From the NCBI RefSeq assembly GCF_900182565.1, contig NZ_FXTI01000020.1, forward strand, positions 1 through 26,208: a stretch of DNA of 26,208 bases. The letters run 5' to 3'. The notes beneath the pieces are model-generated. The model worked only from the letters and a program-made list of their open reading frames with translations. It ran no database searches and was not told the origin of the DNA. The stretch comes from Melghirimyces algeriensis (lineage in GTDB: Bacteria; Bacillota; Bacilli; Thermoactinomycetales; DSM-45169). How positions within the stretch are numbered: the stretch's first letter is position 1; each line of letters begins with the position of its first letter. The position numbers and the translations under genes were made by a program. This document shows positions 9,399-16,314 of the stretch, in pieces.

Positions 9399-10358
9399 TC
9401 ATCTTGAGGGAGCAACTTGGTTATATACGCCTTCCAACGCTTTGGCATTATCGGTGAATGGCGAAAGAATATGAAAAATAGATAGATCGGTACGTTGCCT
9501 ATAGTGAGCTTTGGCTACATTGGCAAGTGTGCCTGAAGGTCCTAAATCAATGAAAACGGCCCCGTGCTCCACCGCTTCTGTTAAAGCCTTTCCAAACTGG
9601 ATTGGCTTTCTTAGCACGTCCCAAAAATACGCAGCCGTCAAGTGATCCTGCTTTTTTCCAGTAACAGAGGAATAAAACGGGATACGCGGTGATTGGTAGG
9701 ATATTTGCGCCAAACGCGTTTGAATCGCTTCACCCGCCATCTCAATGTGCGTAGAATGGAACGGAACCGTTACAGGCAATCTGAGATAAGTAATTTCTTT
9801 TAAGCAAAGGTATCGCTCCACTGTGTTTAGTCCCTCTTGATGGGCAGCGATCACAAAATGGGATTCATTGTTTACCGCCGCGAGCTGGGCATGATGGTGA
9901 AGAATGGGAACCTCATCATAAAGCGAAGGGGAAGCCAGGATCGCCATCATCCCCCCTGGCTGACTAAACTTCTCCAACAGTTGGACTTGATCGATCAAAC
10001 CCTCTAGAGCATCTTCTGGGCGGAAAACACCGGCTACGGCACCGGCCGCATATTCCCCCAAACTGGCCCCCATGACCGCATCAGGATGGATTCCTTTTTC
10101 GATTACCATTTGGGCCAAAGCAACTTCAATCATAAAAATAGCCGGATGGGTGTAGAACAGATCACTAAAATCATCGCTTTTCAAGCGATGTTCATCATAC
10201 ATATACCCAATGATTGATTTTCCTGTAGCCTTTTGAAACACCACATCCAACTGGCGCATGTTTTCATGAAAAACGGACTCCTGTTCATACAGCTCCCTGC
10301 CCATGTGGAAATATTGCGAACCTTGTCCCGAAAACATAAAAATGATTGGTCCCCTCAT
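9399..10358 (-). CDS. trans-acting malonyl-CoA:ACP acyltransferase (PksC-like)
   Basis: A stand-alone acyltransferase of about 319 residues. It has the FSGQGSQ N-terminal motif, nucleophile motif GASLGEYAA (catalytic Ser near 99 from the chosen start), and the partner His in VPFHSTH. It loads malonyl units onto the ACPs of the AT-less PKS downstream and probably onto the AcpK-like ACP, as PksC/BaeC do in bacillaene synthesis. I prefer ATG 10358, which places FSGQGSQ at the usual distance from the N-terminus. ATG 10379 is in frame seven codons upstream but has no ribosome site. It is the first gene of the PKS operon, after a long leader. Confidence 0.9.
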   Translation of the reverse strand: MRGPIIFMFSGQGSQYFHMGRELYEQESVFHENMRQLDVVFQKATGKSIIGYMYDEHRLKSDDFSDLFYTHPAIFMIEVALAQMVIEKGIHPDAVMGASLGEYAAGAVAGVFRPEDALEGLIDQVQLLEKFSQPGGMMAILASPSLYDEVPILHHHAQLAAVNNESHFVIAAHQEGLNTVERYLCLKEITYLRLPVTVPFHSTHIEMAGEAIQTRLAQISYQSPRIPFYSSVTGKKQDHLTAAYFWDVLRKPIQFGKALTEAVEHGAVFIDLGPSGTLANVAKAHYRQRTDLSIFHILSPFTDNAKALEGVYNQVAPSR

Positions 10359-10375
10359 CACTTCACCACACCTAA

Positions 10376-10404
10376 ACATGAATTTAATTAGAATATATTC
10401 ATGT
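10376..10404 (-). promoter_or_regulatory. inverted repeat just 5' of the acyltransferase gene
   Basis: The arms ACATGAAT (10376-10383) and ATTCATGT (10397-10404) are perfectly complementary around a 13-base AT-rich loop. It lies between the leader terminator and the translation start. It could be an operator or an RNA hairpin that tunes translation. Confidence 0.35.
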
Positions 10405-10425
10405 ACGAATTAAGAAATTAGGGAT

Positions 10426-10485
10426 AAAAAAAAGCACCCTCCTACAATGGATAAACCTTGTACGTTTACCCATAAGAGAGGTAGC
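10426..10485 (-). terminator. terminator-like hairpin in the PKS operon leader (attenuator candidate)
   Basis: On the minus strand a GC-richer stem (GCTACCTCTC...GGGTAAAC pairing with GTTTATCC...GGAGGGTGC, with small internal loops) closes a 7-base loop and is followed directly by eight U residues (10426-10433). It lies 70 bases upstream of the first gene of the PKS operon, so unless it is bypassed it would stop transcription before the operon. This is the layout of a conditional attenuator. Confidence 0.7.
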
Positions 10486-10860
10486 ACATTGCTGTCTTTA
10501 AAATTCCTTCTTACCGCCGACTGATGGCTCCATTTTTCGGCAACAGCACATACTCAATAAAATTGCTATTCCTTTCCGTTGTGTCTTAGTAAAAGGCATA
10601 GCTTCGCCCTTTCATCCAAGCGTCACCTGCACTACACTAACCCTTTATGTCCCCTCAGTCCATTAACGTGCCGCAACAACGATTAACTTCCTTTCGGTTC
10701 TTTTGTTTATCATTATTGTTCTTGAGTGAAAGGAAATGGTACGGAAAATATCGGAAAACACGTATTTTCAACGTTGCCTTTTCATCGATTTGTAGAAAAT
10801 ATACTTTTCAATAAATATCAGTTCAGTATTTCTTACTATTATATTGCAATATTTTCAAGT
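10486..10860 (-). promoter_or_regulatory. long untranslated leader of the PKS operon with predicted RNA structure
   Basis: No coding region is visible on either strand. Minus-strand hairpins can be drawn: GCCGA/TCGGC (10516-10541) with an inner ATGG/CCAT stem, and AAAGGGC/GCCTTT (10593-10613). A weak promoter is possible with -10 TATAAT on the minus strand near 10840 and a poor -35. The fold does not match the T-box, TPP, SAM, lysine, c-di-GMP or cobalamin riboswitch signatures I know. It may be an antiterminator recognition element upstream of the hairpin at 10434-10485. Confidence 0.4.
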
Positions 10861-11039
10861 TAAGTCTACCATGAGTGATGCTTTATGTAAAGAATAAATA
10901 TGTCCTAAAATTATAAATTCAAGTATGATTCCACAGGTTTCACTCATTTCATACCCCTGCCTCCAATGCACAAACAAGTTGACTTTCCATTCTAAAAACA
11001 GTCCTTCGCACTCACTTCGAAATCTCGTCACCTGACTGC

Positions 11040-11285
11040 TCATTTTACCACTTCGACTAAAAAGGTGAGTTCTCCTGTAACAACATCCTTTTCTTTTTGG
11101 TTGCGAGGTAAGCCATGCCTTGATCGTCTCTTCTTTACCGTTCACTTTTCCACCGAGGATAATCACACCGCCGACGAAGACCATGTCGACAAACCGGGTG
11201 TAAACGGTTTGCACAAAACCGGACTCCAGGAAAGGGGGAAAAGGCGGGACATCTTTCCCATCGTTGAGAAGCAGCGGCTACCCGT
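11040..11285 (-). pseudogene. YCII-domain protein remnant, frameshifted
   Basis: One minus-strand frame reads GGVIILGGKVNGKEE and then ETIKAWLTSQP, resembling the YCII core (GxLLLAGPxxDG followed by EEAKxWLxxDP) with the strand between them missing. A one-base shift in the A-rich run near 11088-11098 brings in DVVTGELTFLVEVVK followed by a stop at 11040-11042, a typical YCII C-terminus. No proper start is seen, and the 5' side runs into the TetR fragment in another frame. The family call rests on remembered patterns. Confidence 0.45.
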
Positions 11286-11564
11286 TATTTTAATTTGCGT
11301 AATCATAATTCTAACAATTTCAAACAATTTGGTTTTATAACTGGTTCCCAGATTTTTGATGATCTCTTCCTGCAGTTTTAAAAGTTCATCGATATATATC
11401 AAATGAATGTCTTTCAACAATTGTTCCTTGGACTCAAAATAATAGTAAAACGTCCCCTTGGTAACGCCCAATGCTTCTACTACATCTTGAATCGATGTTT
11501 CGCTGAACCCTTTCATTTCAAATAATTGTATGCTCTGTTCCACAATCTTCTTTTTGATCGTCAC
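11163..11564 (-). pseudogene. TetR/AcrR-family regulator, C-terminally truncated
   Basis: The N-terminal DNA-binding domain is intact: after GTG 11564 the first 50 residues include SIQLFEMKGF, the HTH core TSIQDVVEALGVTKGTFYYYF and SKEQLL. Family members are usually about 190 residues; here the credible sequence ends near TQIKITG (about residue 93) and the frame then runs through unrelated bases to a stop at 11163. The neighbouring frame at the break belongs to a YCII-like remnant, so a deletion probably joined two genes. The GTG start is supported by AAGGGAG eight bases upstream; TTG 11609 is in frame but has no such site. The domain might still bind DNA but would lack the ligand and dimer domain. 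Confidence 0.6.
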
Positions 11565-11585
11565 CCGATCATCTCCCTTACTGCC

Positions 11586-11605
11586 AACAGTGATTACATA
11601 CTGTT
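11586..11605. promoter_or_regulatory. candidate operator of the TetR gene
   Basis: The arms AACAGT (11586-11591) and ACTGTT (11600-11605) are separated by eight bases. The repeat lies between a minus-strand TATAAT (11609-11614) and the GTG start at 11564. Position and symmetry suggest TetR autoregulation; this is inference. Confidence 0.35.
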
Positions 11606-11864
11606 CCAATTATATAGAAACGCCAGAAAAAGAAAACGATCGTGCGGATATTGAAACATCGTCCTCTTTGAAACGACCTCTCAAATCGTTGTTAACCAAA
11701 GAACGCCATTCAGGAACAAAAATCGAAACCATCTGTTCCCTGGCATGGAATAGGGAGAAATTTGTGTTAATGTCACCTCTCCCCGCGGAGATCAGGGCAA
11801 TTTACACATTGGAGCAGTTTGATGTCGGACGTTTCTCCGATATCCTTTTTTTATTGCCAGCACC
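11606..11864. other. gap between SDR gene and TetR, no gene seen
   Basis: Apart from the TATAAT at 11609-11614 (minus, with a poor -35), I see no convincing coding sequence or terminator here. A short CTCC/GGAG hairpin near 11780 lacks a U tract. Confidence 0.4.
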
Positions 11865-12641
11865 TTACCAAGCCGTGGTTCCCCCGTCGACCACCACCAC
11901 TTGTCCTGTCATGTAAGCGGCGGCAGGGGACGCCAGAAAAACGGCAACTCCCTTGATATCATCCGGCTGTCCAAAACGGGCCAACGGAATATGGGAAAGC
12001 ATCTTCTCCTTAAACTTCTCCAAGAGCGGTCGGGACATTTTACTGGGAAACCAACCGGGAGCGATAGAGTTCACTCGGATTCCGTACTTGGCCCAGCTGG
12101 TAGCTAGGTCCTTGGTCATGGTAATGACCGCCCCTTTACTGGAATTGTAGCCAACAGTCTGCATATATTCGGGATGACCGCCGCGCAGCCCGGCCACAGA
12201 GGCGATATTTATAATCCGTCCTCCTTTTCCCTGAGCAATCATCCGTTTCCCTGCCACCTGGGACATTAAAAAAGCCCCCTTCACATTGACATCCATCACC
12301 TGTTCAAACTTGTCGACAGGCATCTCCTCCGGCGGTGCCCCCCAAGTGACCCCGCTGTTGTTGACGACGATGTCCACACCGCCAAAGGCTTCCTCTGTCG
12401 CCGCTACCACCCGTTTTACCTCTTCGGGTTGGGTCACATCGCAGGCGAAAGCGAGAGCTTGCGCCCCTTTGGCTTCCATCTCCTCTTTCACCTGTTGGCA
12501 CACCTCCAAGTTCCGGGAGCACAAGACGACCTTCGCCCCAGACTCCGCCAAGGCTTCGGAGATGTATTGTCCCAGTCCTCTGCCCCCTCCGGTCACAATC
12601 GCTATCTTTCCGTCCAGACGAAATAGATCCTGAGTATTCAA
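11865..12641 (-). CDS. short-chain dehydrogenase/reductase (SDR)
   Basis: A classical SDR of about 258 residues. It has the nucleotide-binding TGGGRGLG near the N-terminus, a NNSG motif (NNAG in most members), IASVAG with the catalytic Ser, YNSSK with catalytic Tyr and Lys, and a C-terminal GQVVVVDGGTTAW. It should be an NAD(P)-dependent alcohol/ketone oxidoreductase in the cytosol. The LNTQDLFRLDGKIAIVTGG start resembles SDRs of acyl-CoA/fatty-acid degradation operons, so an acyl-CoA-related substrate is possible. I chose TTG 12641 because GGAAAGG lies nine bases upstream; ATG 12650 abuts that site and ATG 12704 adds an unlikely extension. It is more GC-rich than its surroundings and lies among gene remnants, so it may be the survivor of a larger operon. 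Confidence 0.85.
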   Translation of the reverse strand: MNTQDLFRLDGKIAIVTGGGRGLGQYISEALAESGAKVVLCSRNLEVCQQVKEEMEAKGAQALAFACDVTQPEEVKRVVAATEEAFGGVDIVVNNSGVTWGAPPEEMPVDKFEQVMDVNVKGAFLMSQVAGKRMIAQGKGGRIINIASVAGLRGGHPEYMQTVGYNSSKGAVITMTKDLATSWAKYGIRVNSIAPGWFPSKMSRPLLEKFKEKMLSHIPLARFGQPDDIKGVAVFLASPAAAYMTGQVVVVDGGTTAW

Positions 12642-12784
12642 AGAAACCATCCTTTCCAATTTTTTCGATACAGCTGAAGCGCAACGCATAGCTTTTGACG
12701 ACATCCGTCTCCCGCAACAGGATCCCTTTGACTCTCCAAAGCGCTAAATCCGCCCCGTTTGAGCCAATGCAGTGGCATAGCGAA

Positions 12785-12844
12785 TCAGGCCGCGCACCCC
12801 TTCACCTGAAACTCCGGCCAAAAATCAAAATGACGCCCCGTCAT
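12785..12844 (-). pseudogene. possible start remnant of an acyl-CoA synthetase gene
   Basis: Behind GGAGGTGGAGG, ATG 12844 opens a 19-codon frame reading MTGRHFDFWPEFQVKG before a stop. This resembles the beginning of medium/long-chain acyl-CoA ligases, and such ligases often head operons that contain this SDR type. It is too short to be sure. Confidence 0.25.
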
Positions 12845-12893
12845 CGCAGCCCCTCCACCTCCGTTTGTCGACTACACATCCACTGCAATAACA

Positions 12894-12915
12894 TCATACC
12901 AACCGGTTAGTATGA
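12894..12915. promoter_or_regulatory. TetR-type palindromic operator candidate
   Basis: A 22-bp dyad, TCATACC AACCGGTT AGTATGA, has a single mismatched pair. It lies about 50 bases upstream of ATG 12844, next to AT-rich promoter-like sequence on the minus strand (TATAAT and TAGAAT candidates at about 12915-12930). The AACCGGTT core and length fit a TetR-family site, so the regulator truncated at 11163-11564 may once have controlled the SDR operon from here. Confidence 0.5.
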
Positions 12916-13028
12916 TAATTCTATCATTATATATCTGATTATTCGAATAATAAAGATCTATTTCAACCTTACTTTTGCCATTATGCGAGGCACTGTCAGC
13001 TATCTCCTAGTAATGAGGACTCGTGGTG

Positions 13029-13065
13029 AGAGCGGGTCTCCAACCGATGGTCAGAGACCCGCTCT
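13029..13065 (-). terminator. 12-bp perfect hairpin after the ABC permease operon
   Basis: AGAGCGGGTCTC (13029-13040) and GAGACCCGCTCT (13054-13065) form a perfect 12-bp stem with a 13-base loop, directly at the stop codon of the last permease. No U run follows on the minus strand, so it may protect the 3' end or terminate weakly. Confidence 0.5.
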
Positions 13066-13771
13066 ATAAAATTGAGGCCTGTCGTCTTATCCAGATAAAT
13101 GAAGAGATGATCGCGATCAGCATGATAAAGAAGCTGGTTCCATATAGGGAAGCAAGTGACCCCTCTTCTGTAAGAAGGAGCTGGAGAGAAGGATAGAATA
13201 GAAGGGAGAGGAAACTTGAGTTTTCAACGTACGGGTACAGCTGCCCAGAAATGGTTAAGTAGATCGTGATCGCAATATAGGAAAAAGGTGCATGATGGAA
13301 AAAAAGGGCGACCGTTTGACCCAGTATCGAAATCACCATGATCCCCAGAGTGAAATGAACGTACAAAAAAGTGATACCAATTAGTGGATGAAACGATTGA
13401 ATCGATGTCTGAAACAAAGGTCCCCAGTTGGTTTCAAAGGAGAAAAAGAACAATCCGAAGCAGAAATGGATCGTAAAAAGAAGCGAACTGTAAGCGATAC
13501 AGGCCAACGCATTGGCAGCGAGCTTCGTGACCCAATATTCACAGCGGGAGTTAGAACGGAACAGTAACATCTGATCAAAGCCCTCTGTATTTGAAGTGAT
13601 CGAGTGTGTGACGAACAGGATGGGCGCGACAACCAACACCCACCCCAGGTAATCCAAAAAAGTTAAATGGGCCGATATACCTGTGAGAGAAAAAAAGAGA
13701 TAGTCCCATACCGTAATAGGAAGTTCTTGGTTCCCAACCTTTGCGGATAGATGAAACGAATGATCCTCATC
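13064..13771 (-). pseudogene. ABC-2 type permease subunit, 5'-damaged
   Basis: The frame encodes about five or six hydrophobic segments (WVLVVAPILFV, SSLLFTIHFCFGLFFF, FTLGIMVISILGQ, and others) and ends with a basic WIRRQ tail. From VGNQELPITVWDYLFFSLTG onward it looks like an ABC-2 permease following its first transmembrane helix. The N-terminal helix is missing. The frame is open upstream only to the stop of the preceding permease at 13772-13774, without ATG or GTG, and the first usable start is TTG 13657. In another frame ATG 13765 begins MRIIRFIYPQRL, perhaps the original start separated from the body by a deletion. If expressed from TTG 13657 it would be 197 residues. It is last in the operon. 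Confidence 0.6.
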
Positions 13772-14563
13772 TCATGATCGTTCCTTTATGAAGAAATTCA
13801 TACATCGGATTCTAAGAGCACCAAGGAAATGGAATATAGTGATTAAGAAAAATAGATAACCTACAGAATGTTGTACCGTAAAGTTAGTGATGGTTCTATG
13901 AGGGTTGTATGGATGGTGCAGATCGAGCCTCATCGGTGTAGTAGGAAGCCAGCCGGCGATATCTGGTTGGTAAATATGGGTGCCAAATGCGACCACGCAG
14001 AGAAGAAGCCCGATACATCCACTTATGATTACGCTTTTTGTCCACAGGGAGATCAAAGTTACCAACAGACCAAGTGCAAACAGAGCAAGGGTATGGATGG
14101 CAAAAATCGATGCAAAAACAAACGGAGTCTCCATGATAGCGTAATGAGGATACAGAACGGGTCCCGTAAGGGGAAACCCCCAAAAAAGGGCTGCGATCCA
14201 TAAGCAAAAGAGGGTGAAACAAACAACTAAAACGGCATGTAGAAACAACAAGATGAATTTAGCTAACCACCAAACATATCGGTTTTTTGCTCGGAAGAGC
14301 ACATAATGCAAAAAACCGTTCATATCGCGTATGACTAGATCGGATATAGAAAGCAAATAGATGACAGGGATGATCACGATCGCAAAAAACATCTGTGTTA
14401 CAGAAGCCAGCATAAAGTCCCATGCATTCGTAACAAAGCCGGAACGTATATCGGAGCCGATCAAAAATTTGGAGGCGATGGAGACGGCTAGCAGGGTTAG
14501 CAAAAGGAGAAGCCACCGCTTTTTCTGACGATCGATGAGTTGTTCCATTTCAAAAAGAATCAT
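13772..14563 (-). CDS. ABC-2 type transporter permease subunit
   Basis: A 263-residue membrane protein with about six hydrophobic segments. A first helix (RWLLLLLTLLAVSIASKFL) is followed by an extracytoplasmic loop, then pairs of helices around 55-70, 100-125, 150-175 and 178-195, and a final one near 235-250. There is no ATPase motif. The start ATG overlaps the ATPase stop (ATGA), so the two are probably translationally coupled and made in matched amounts. With the flanking subunits it forms a membrane pore for export of, or immunity to, the small secreted protein encoded upstream; the substrate is inferred from context. The family is diverse, so a specific name is not justified. Confidence 0.8.
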   Translation of the reverse strand: MILFEMEQLIDRQKKRWLLLLLTLLAVSIASKFLIGSDIRSGFVTNAWDFMLASVTQMFFAIVIIPVIYLLSISDLVIRDMNGFLHYVLFRAKNRYVWWLAKFILLFLHAVLVVCFTLFCLWIAALFWGFPLTGPVLYPHYAIMETPFVFASIFAIHTLALFALGLLVTLISLWTKSVIISGCIGLLLCVVAFGTHIYQPDIAGWLPTTPMRLDLHHPYNPHRTITNFTVQHSVGYLFFLITIFHFLGALRIRCMNFFIKERS

Positions 14564-15423
14564 ATCTGCTTTTGAACCTCAATCACTTGAATTTCGTCTT
14601 GCATCATTTCTGACGTCAGCTCCGCTTGACTCACCCAGTGACTAATACATACTACAGCAGGGTATCCATTTACTGGTTGATCGATTTGCAAGTGAGGAAA
14701 CCGTTTCGTTAGTTTCTCTACATCATCCCAACTGCTTACAACAAGTCTCCATTTTTGCTTTGTACTCTCTTGTACGGAAAGCAGCTTTCCTTCTTCAATC
14801 TGGAACACGCGATCACAAAAACGTTGAATCTCTCCTTTTACATGAGAAACGAGAAGGACACTGGCCCCTTTTTCAATCAGTTCTTGAAGGAGGGAAGAGA
14901 ACGTTTCTACTCCATGATCATCCAAAGCGTTTGTCGGTTCGTCAAAGAGGAGTAAACAAGGGTCTTCCATGACCGCTTGTGCAATACCCAACCGTTGTCG
15001 CATTCCCAGCGAATATGTTCGGACGGGCTTTCGATTTTCTGGATCTAACCCTACTTGCTTCATAACTTGATACACATCTGTTTTGTCAATCTTCTGCTGG
15101 ATGGAAGCGAGCATGGTTAAGTTTTGGAATCCCGAAAACTGTGGTAAAAAGGAGGGAGTCTCAATCAATGCTCCGACAGAAAGAGGGAGGTCCCCCAATA
15201 AACCCGGACGGACGCGTTTCCCTTTTACTCGGATCACTCCCCTGTCAGGGTAAATCAAACCTGTTACCAAGCGAAGCAGAGTGGTTTTTCCAGAGCCGTT
15301 GGAGCCCACAATCCCAACAACTTCACCAGGTTGGACAATCAGGTCCACTTGCTTCAGTACCTCACGACCGCCCAGTTTTTTAGATAGTTGTGTTAATTCC
15401 AGCGTAGGTGTATGAGGGTTCAT
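14560..15423 (-). CDS. ABC transporter ATP-binding protein
   Basis: A 287-residue ATPase. Walker A GSNGSGKT is at 40-47, a Q-loop region near 90, signature YSLGMRQRLG, Walker B CLLLFDEPTNALD and switch His in LLVSHVKGE. The C-terminal 70 residues form an extra domain of the kind seen in ABC-2 drug and bacteriocin-immunity exporters (BcrA/CcmA type). ATG 15423 follows the upstream permease stop without a gap, and its own stop overlaps the next permease, so all subunits share one message. It powers export with the ABC-2 permeases on both sides. Confidence 0.95.
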   Translation of the reverse strand: MNPHTPTLELTQLSKKLGGREVLKQVDLIVQPGEVVGIVGSNGSGKTTLLRLVTGLIYPDRGVIRVKGKRVRPGLLGDLPLSVGALIETPSFLPQFSGFQNLTMLASIQQKIDKTDVYQVMKQVGLDPENRKPVRTYSLGMRQRLGIAQAVMEDPCLLLFDEPTNALDDHGVETFSSLLQELIEKGASVLLVSHVKGEIQRFCDRVFQIEEGKLLSVQESTKQKWRLVVSSWDDVEKLTKRFPHLQIDQPVNGYPAVVCISHWVSQAELTSEMMQDEIQVIEVQKQI

Positions 15424-16233
15424 TTATTTCACCGATCCTTTAAATCGTTGATTATATATGCAGAAAATAAGTATAAGAGAAATGAGCCAAAATACAGCCC
15501 AAAATAGAGGGATCTCCAATGGATGAAAAATGGTTCCTTCAACGAGGTATAATACTCCCAATCGCATGGGTGCCAAACCGCCAATTCCCATAATCTGTAC
15601 AATGAAACTAAGTCCAATATAGAGAACCCATGGGATTACCAAGATAGCAACGATGTTCCTTACCATTAAAGATAAGAGGATGGCCAGTACAGTAAAAGCC
15701 ATACCCATCAAAGCGGTGTTCAAAATAATCAACCCTACGTACAGAAAGGGATACGAAGTAGCGAGATCACTTGCATATTCAGGGGTTAAACCCGGAACTA
15801 TGTGTTTAGGAGAAAAAACGGGAAATTGAGTCAGGCTATATCCAAACATAAGGAATTCGCATAAAACAATGACTAAAAATGTAAGAACAGATGCAGATAT
15901 CAGCTTTCCTACGATGTATTTCCTTCTACCAACTCGCATCAAGACCAAATTGGAGTAACCGGTTTTTAAATCCCACGCCAGAGTGTCACCAGCAAAAAGA
16001 ACCATGATGAGTGGAAAGATCAAAGGGAGAAACGTGTAGGGTCCCCATCCTTGTGCACTGTAAAAAGCAAAGAAGGCATTATGTTGTTCTTTTGGAAGTT
16101 GAACGGACGGGTCTAGTTGATAGGCTTGCAACGCCACGAGAAAGAAACCGATAAATAGTAAAATACCGAGTAAAGACTGCCATCTTCGAATCAATCGCTG
16201 AAACTCTGTTTTTATAAAAGTGGACAAGATCAT
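15424..16233 (-). CDS. ABC-2 type transporter permease subunit
   Basis: A 269-residue membrane protein with six predicted helices: LLGILLFIGFFLVAL near 20-36, then TFLPLIFPLIMVLFAG near 68-83, two around 110-130 and 165-195, and two at 200-215 and 240-260. It has the ABC-2 layout of a cytosolic N-terminus, a large first loop and GYSNLVLMRVGRRKY between helices 2 and 3. The start ATG is behind GGAGGAG. It is the first ABC gene and lies 28 bases beyond a perfect palindrome that separates it from the small secreted protein. Confidence 0.85.
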   Translation of the reverse strand: MILSTFIKTEFQRLIRRWQSLLGILLFIGFFLVALQAYQLDPSVQLPKEQHNAFFAFYSAQGWGPYTFLPLIFPLIMVLFAGDTLAWDLKTGYSNLVLMRVGRRKYIVGKLISASVLTFLVIVLCEFLMFGYSLTQFPVFSPKHIVPGLTPEYASDLATSYPFLYVGLIILNTALMGMAFTVLAILLSLMVRNIVAILVIPWVLYIGLSFIVQIMGIGGLAPMRLGVLYLVEGTIFHPLEIPLFWAVFWLISLILIFCIYNQRFKGSVK

Positions 16234-16260
16234 TGAACTCCTCCGTTTATAAAACCTCGA

Positions 16261-16307
16261 TTGAATAAAGTGATCAAAAGGATTATCCTTTTGATCACTT
16301 TATTCAA
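16261..16307. terminator. perfect 22-bp inverted repeat between small secreted protein and ABC operon
   Basis: The arms at 16261-16282 and 16286-16307 are fully complementary around TTA. The arms contain TGATCA and end in TTGAATAA/TTATTCAA. There is no U tract directly after it on the minus strand. It starts eight bases after the small-protein stop, so it probably reduces read-through into the ABC genes or stabilises the upstream message. Confidence 0.6.
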
Positions 16308-16314
16308 GGATTAA

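Noticed and set aside
10380..10740. T-box or known metabolite riboswitch before the PKS operon
   Set aside because: I looked for the T-box sequence (GGGTGGnACC) and for TPP, SAM, lysine, c-di-GMP, cobalamin and M-box core motifs and found none; only an unassigned structured leader is claimed.
11530..11916. 128-codon plus-strand frame between TetR and SDR
   Set aside because: It overlaps the TetR start and the SDR end on the opposite strand, has no ribosome site and no recognisable family pattern.
12304..12717. 137-codon minus-strand frame overlapping the SDR
   Set aside because: Gly/Arg-rich translation in a shifted frame over a well-conserved SDR gene; not coding.
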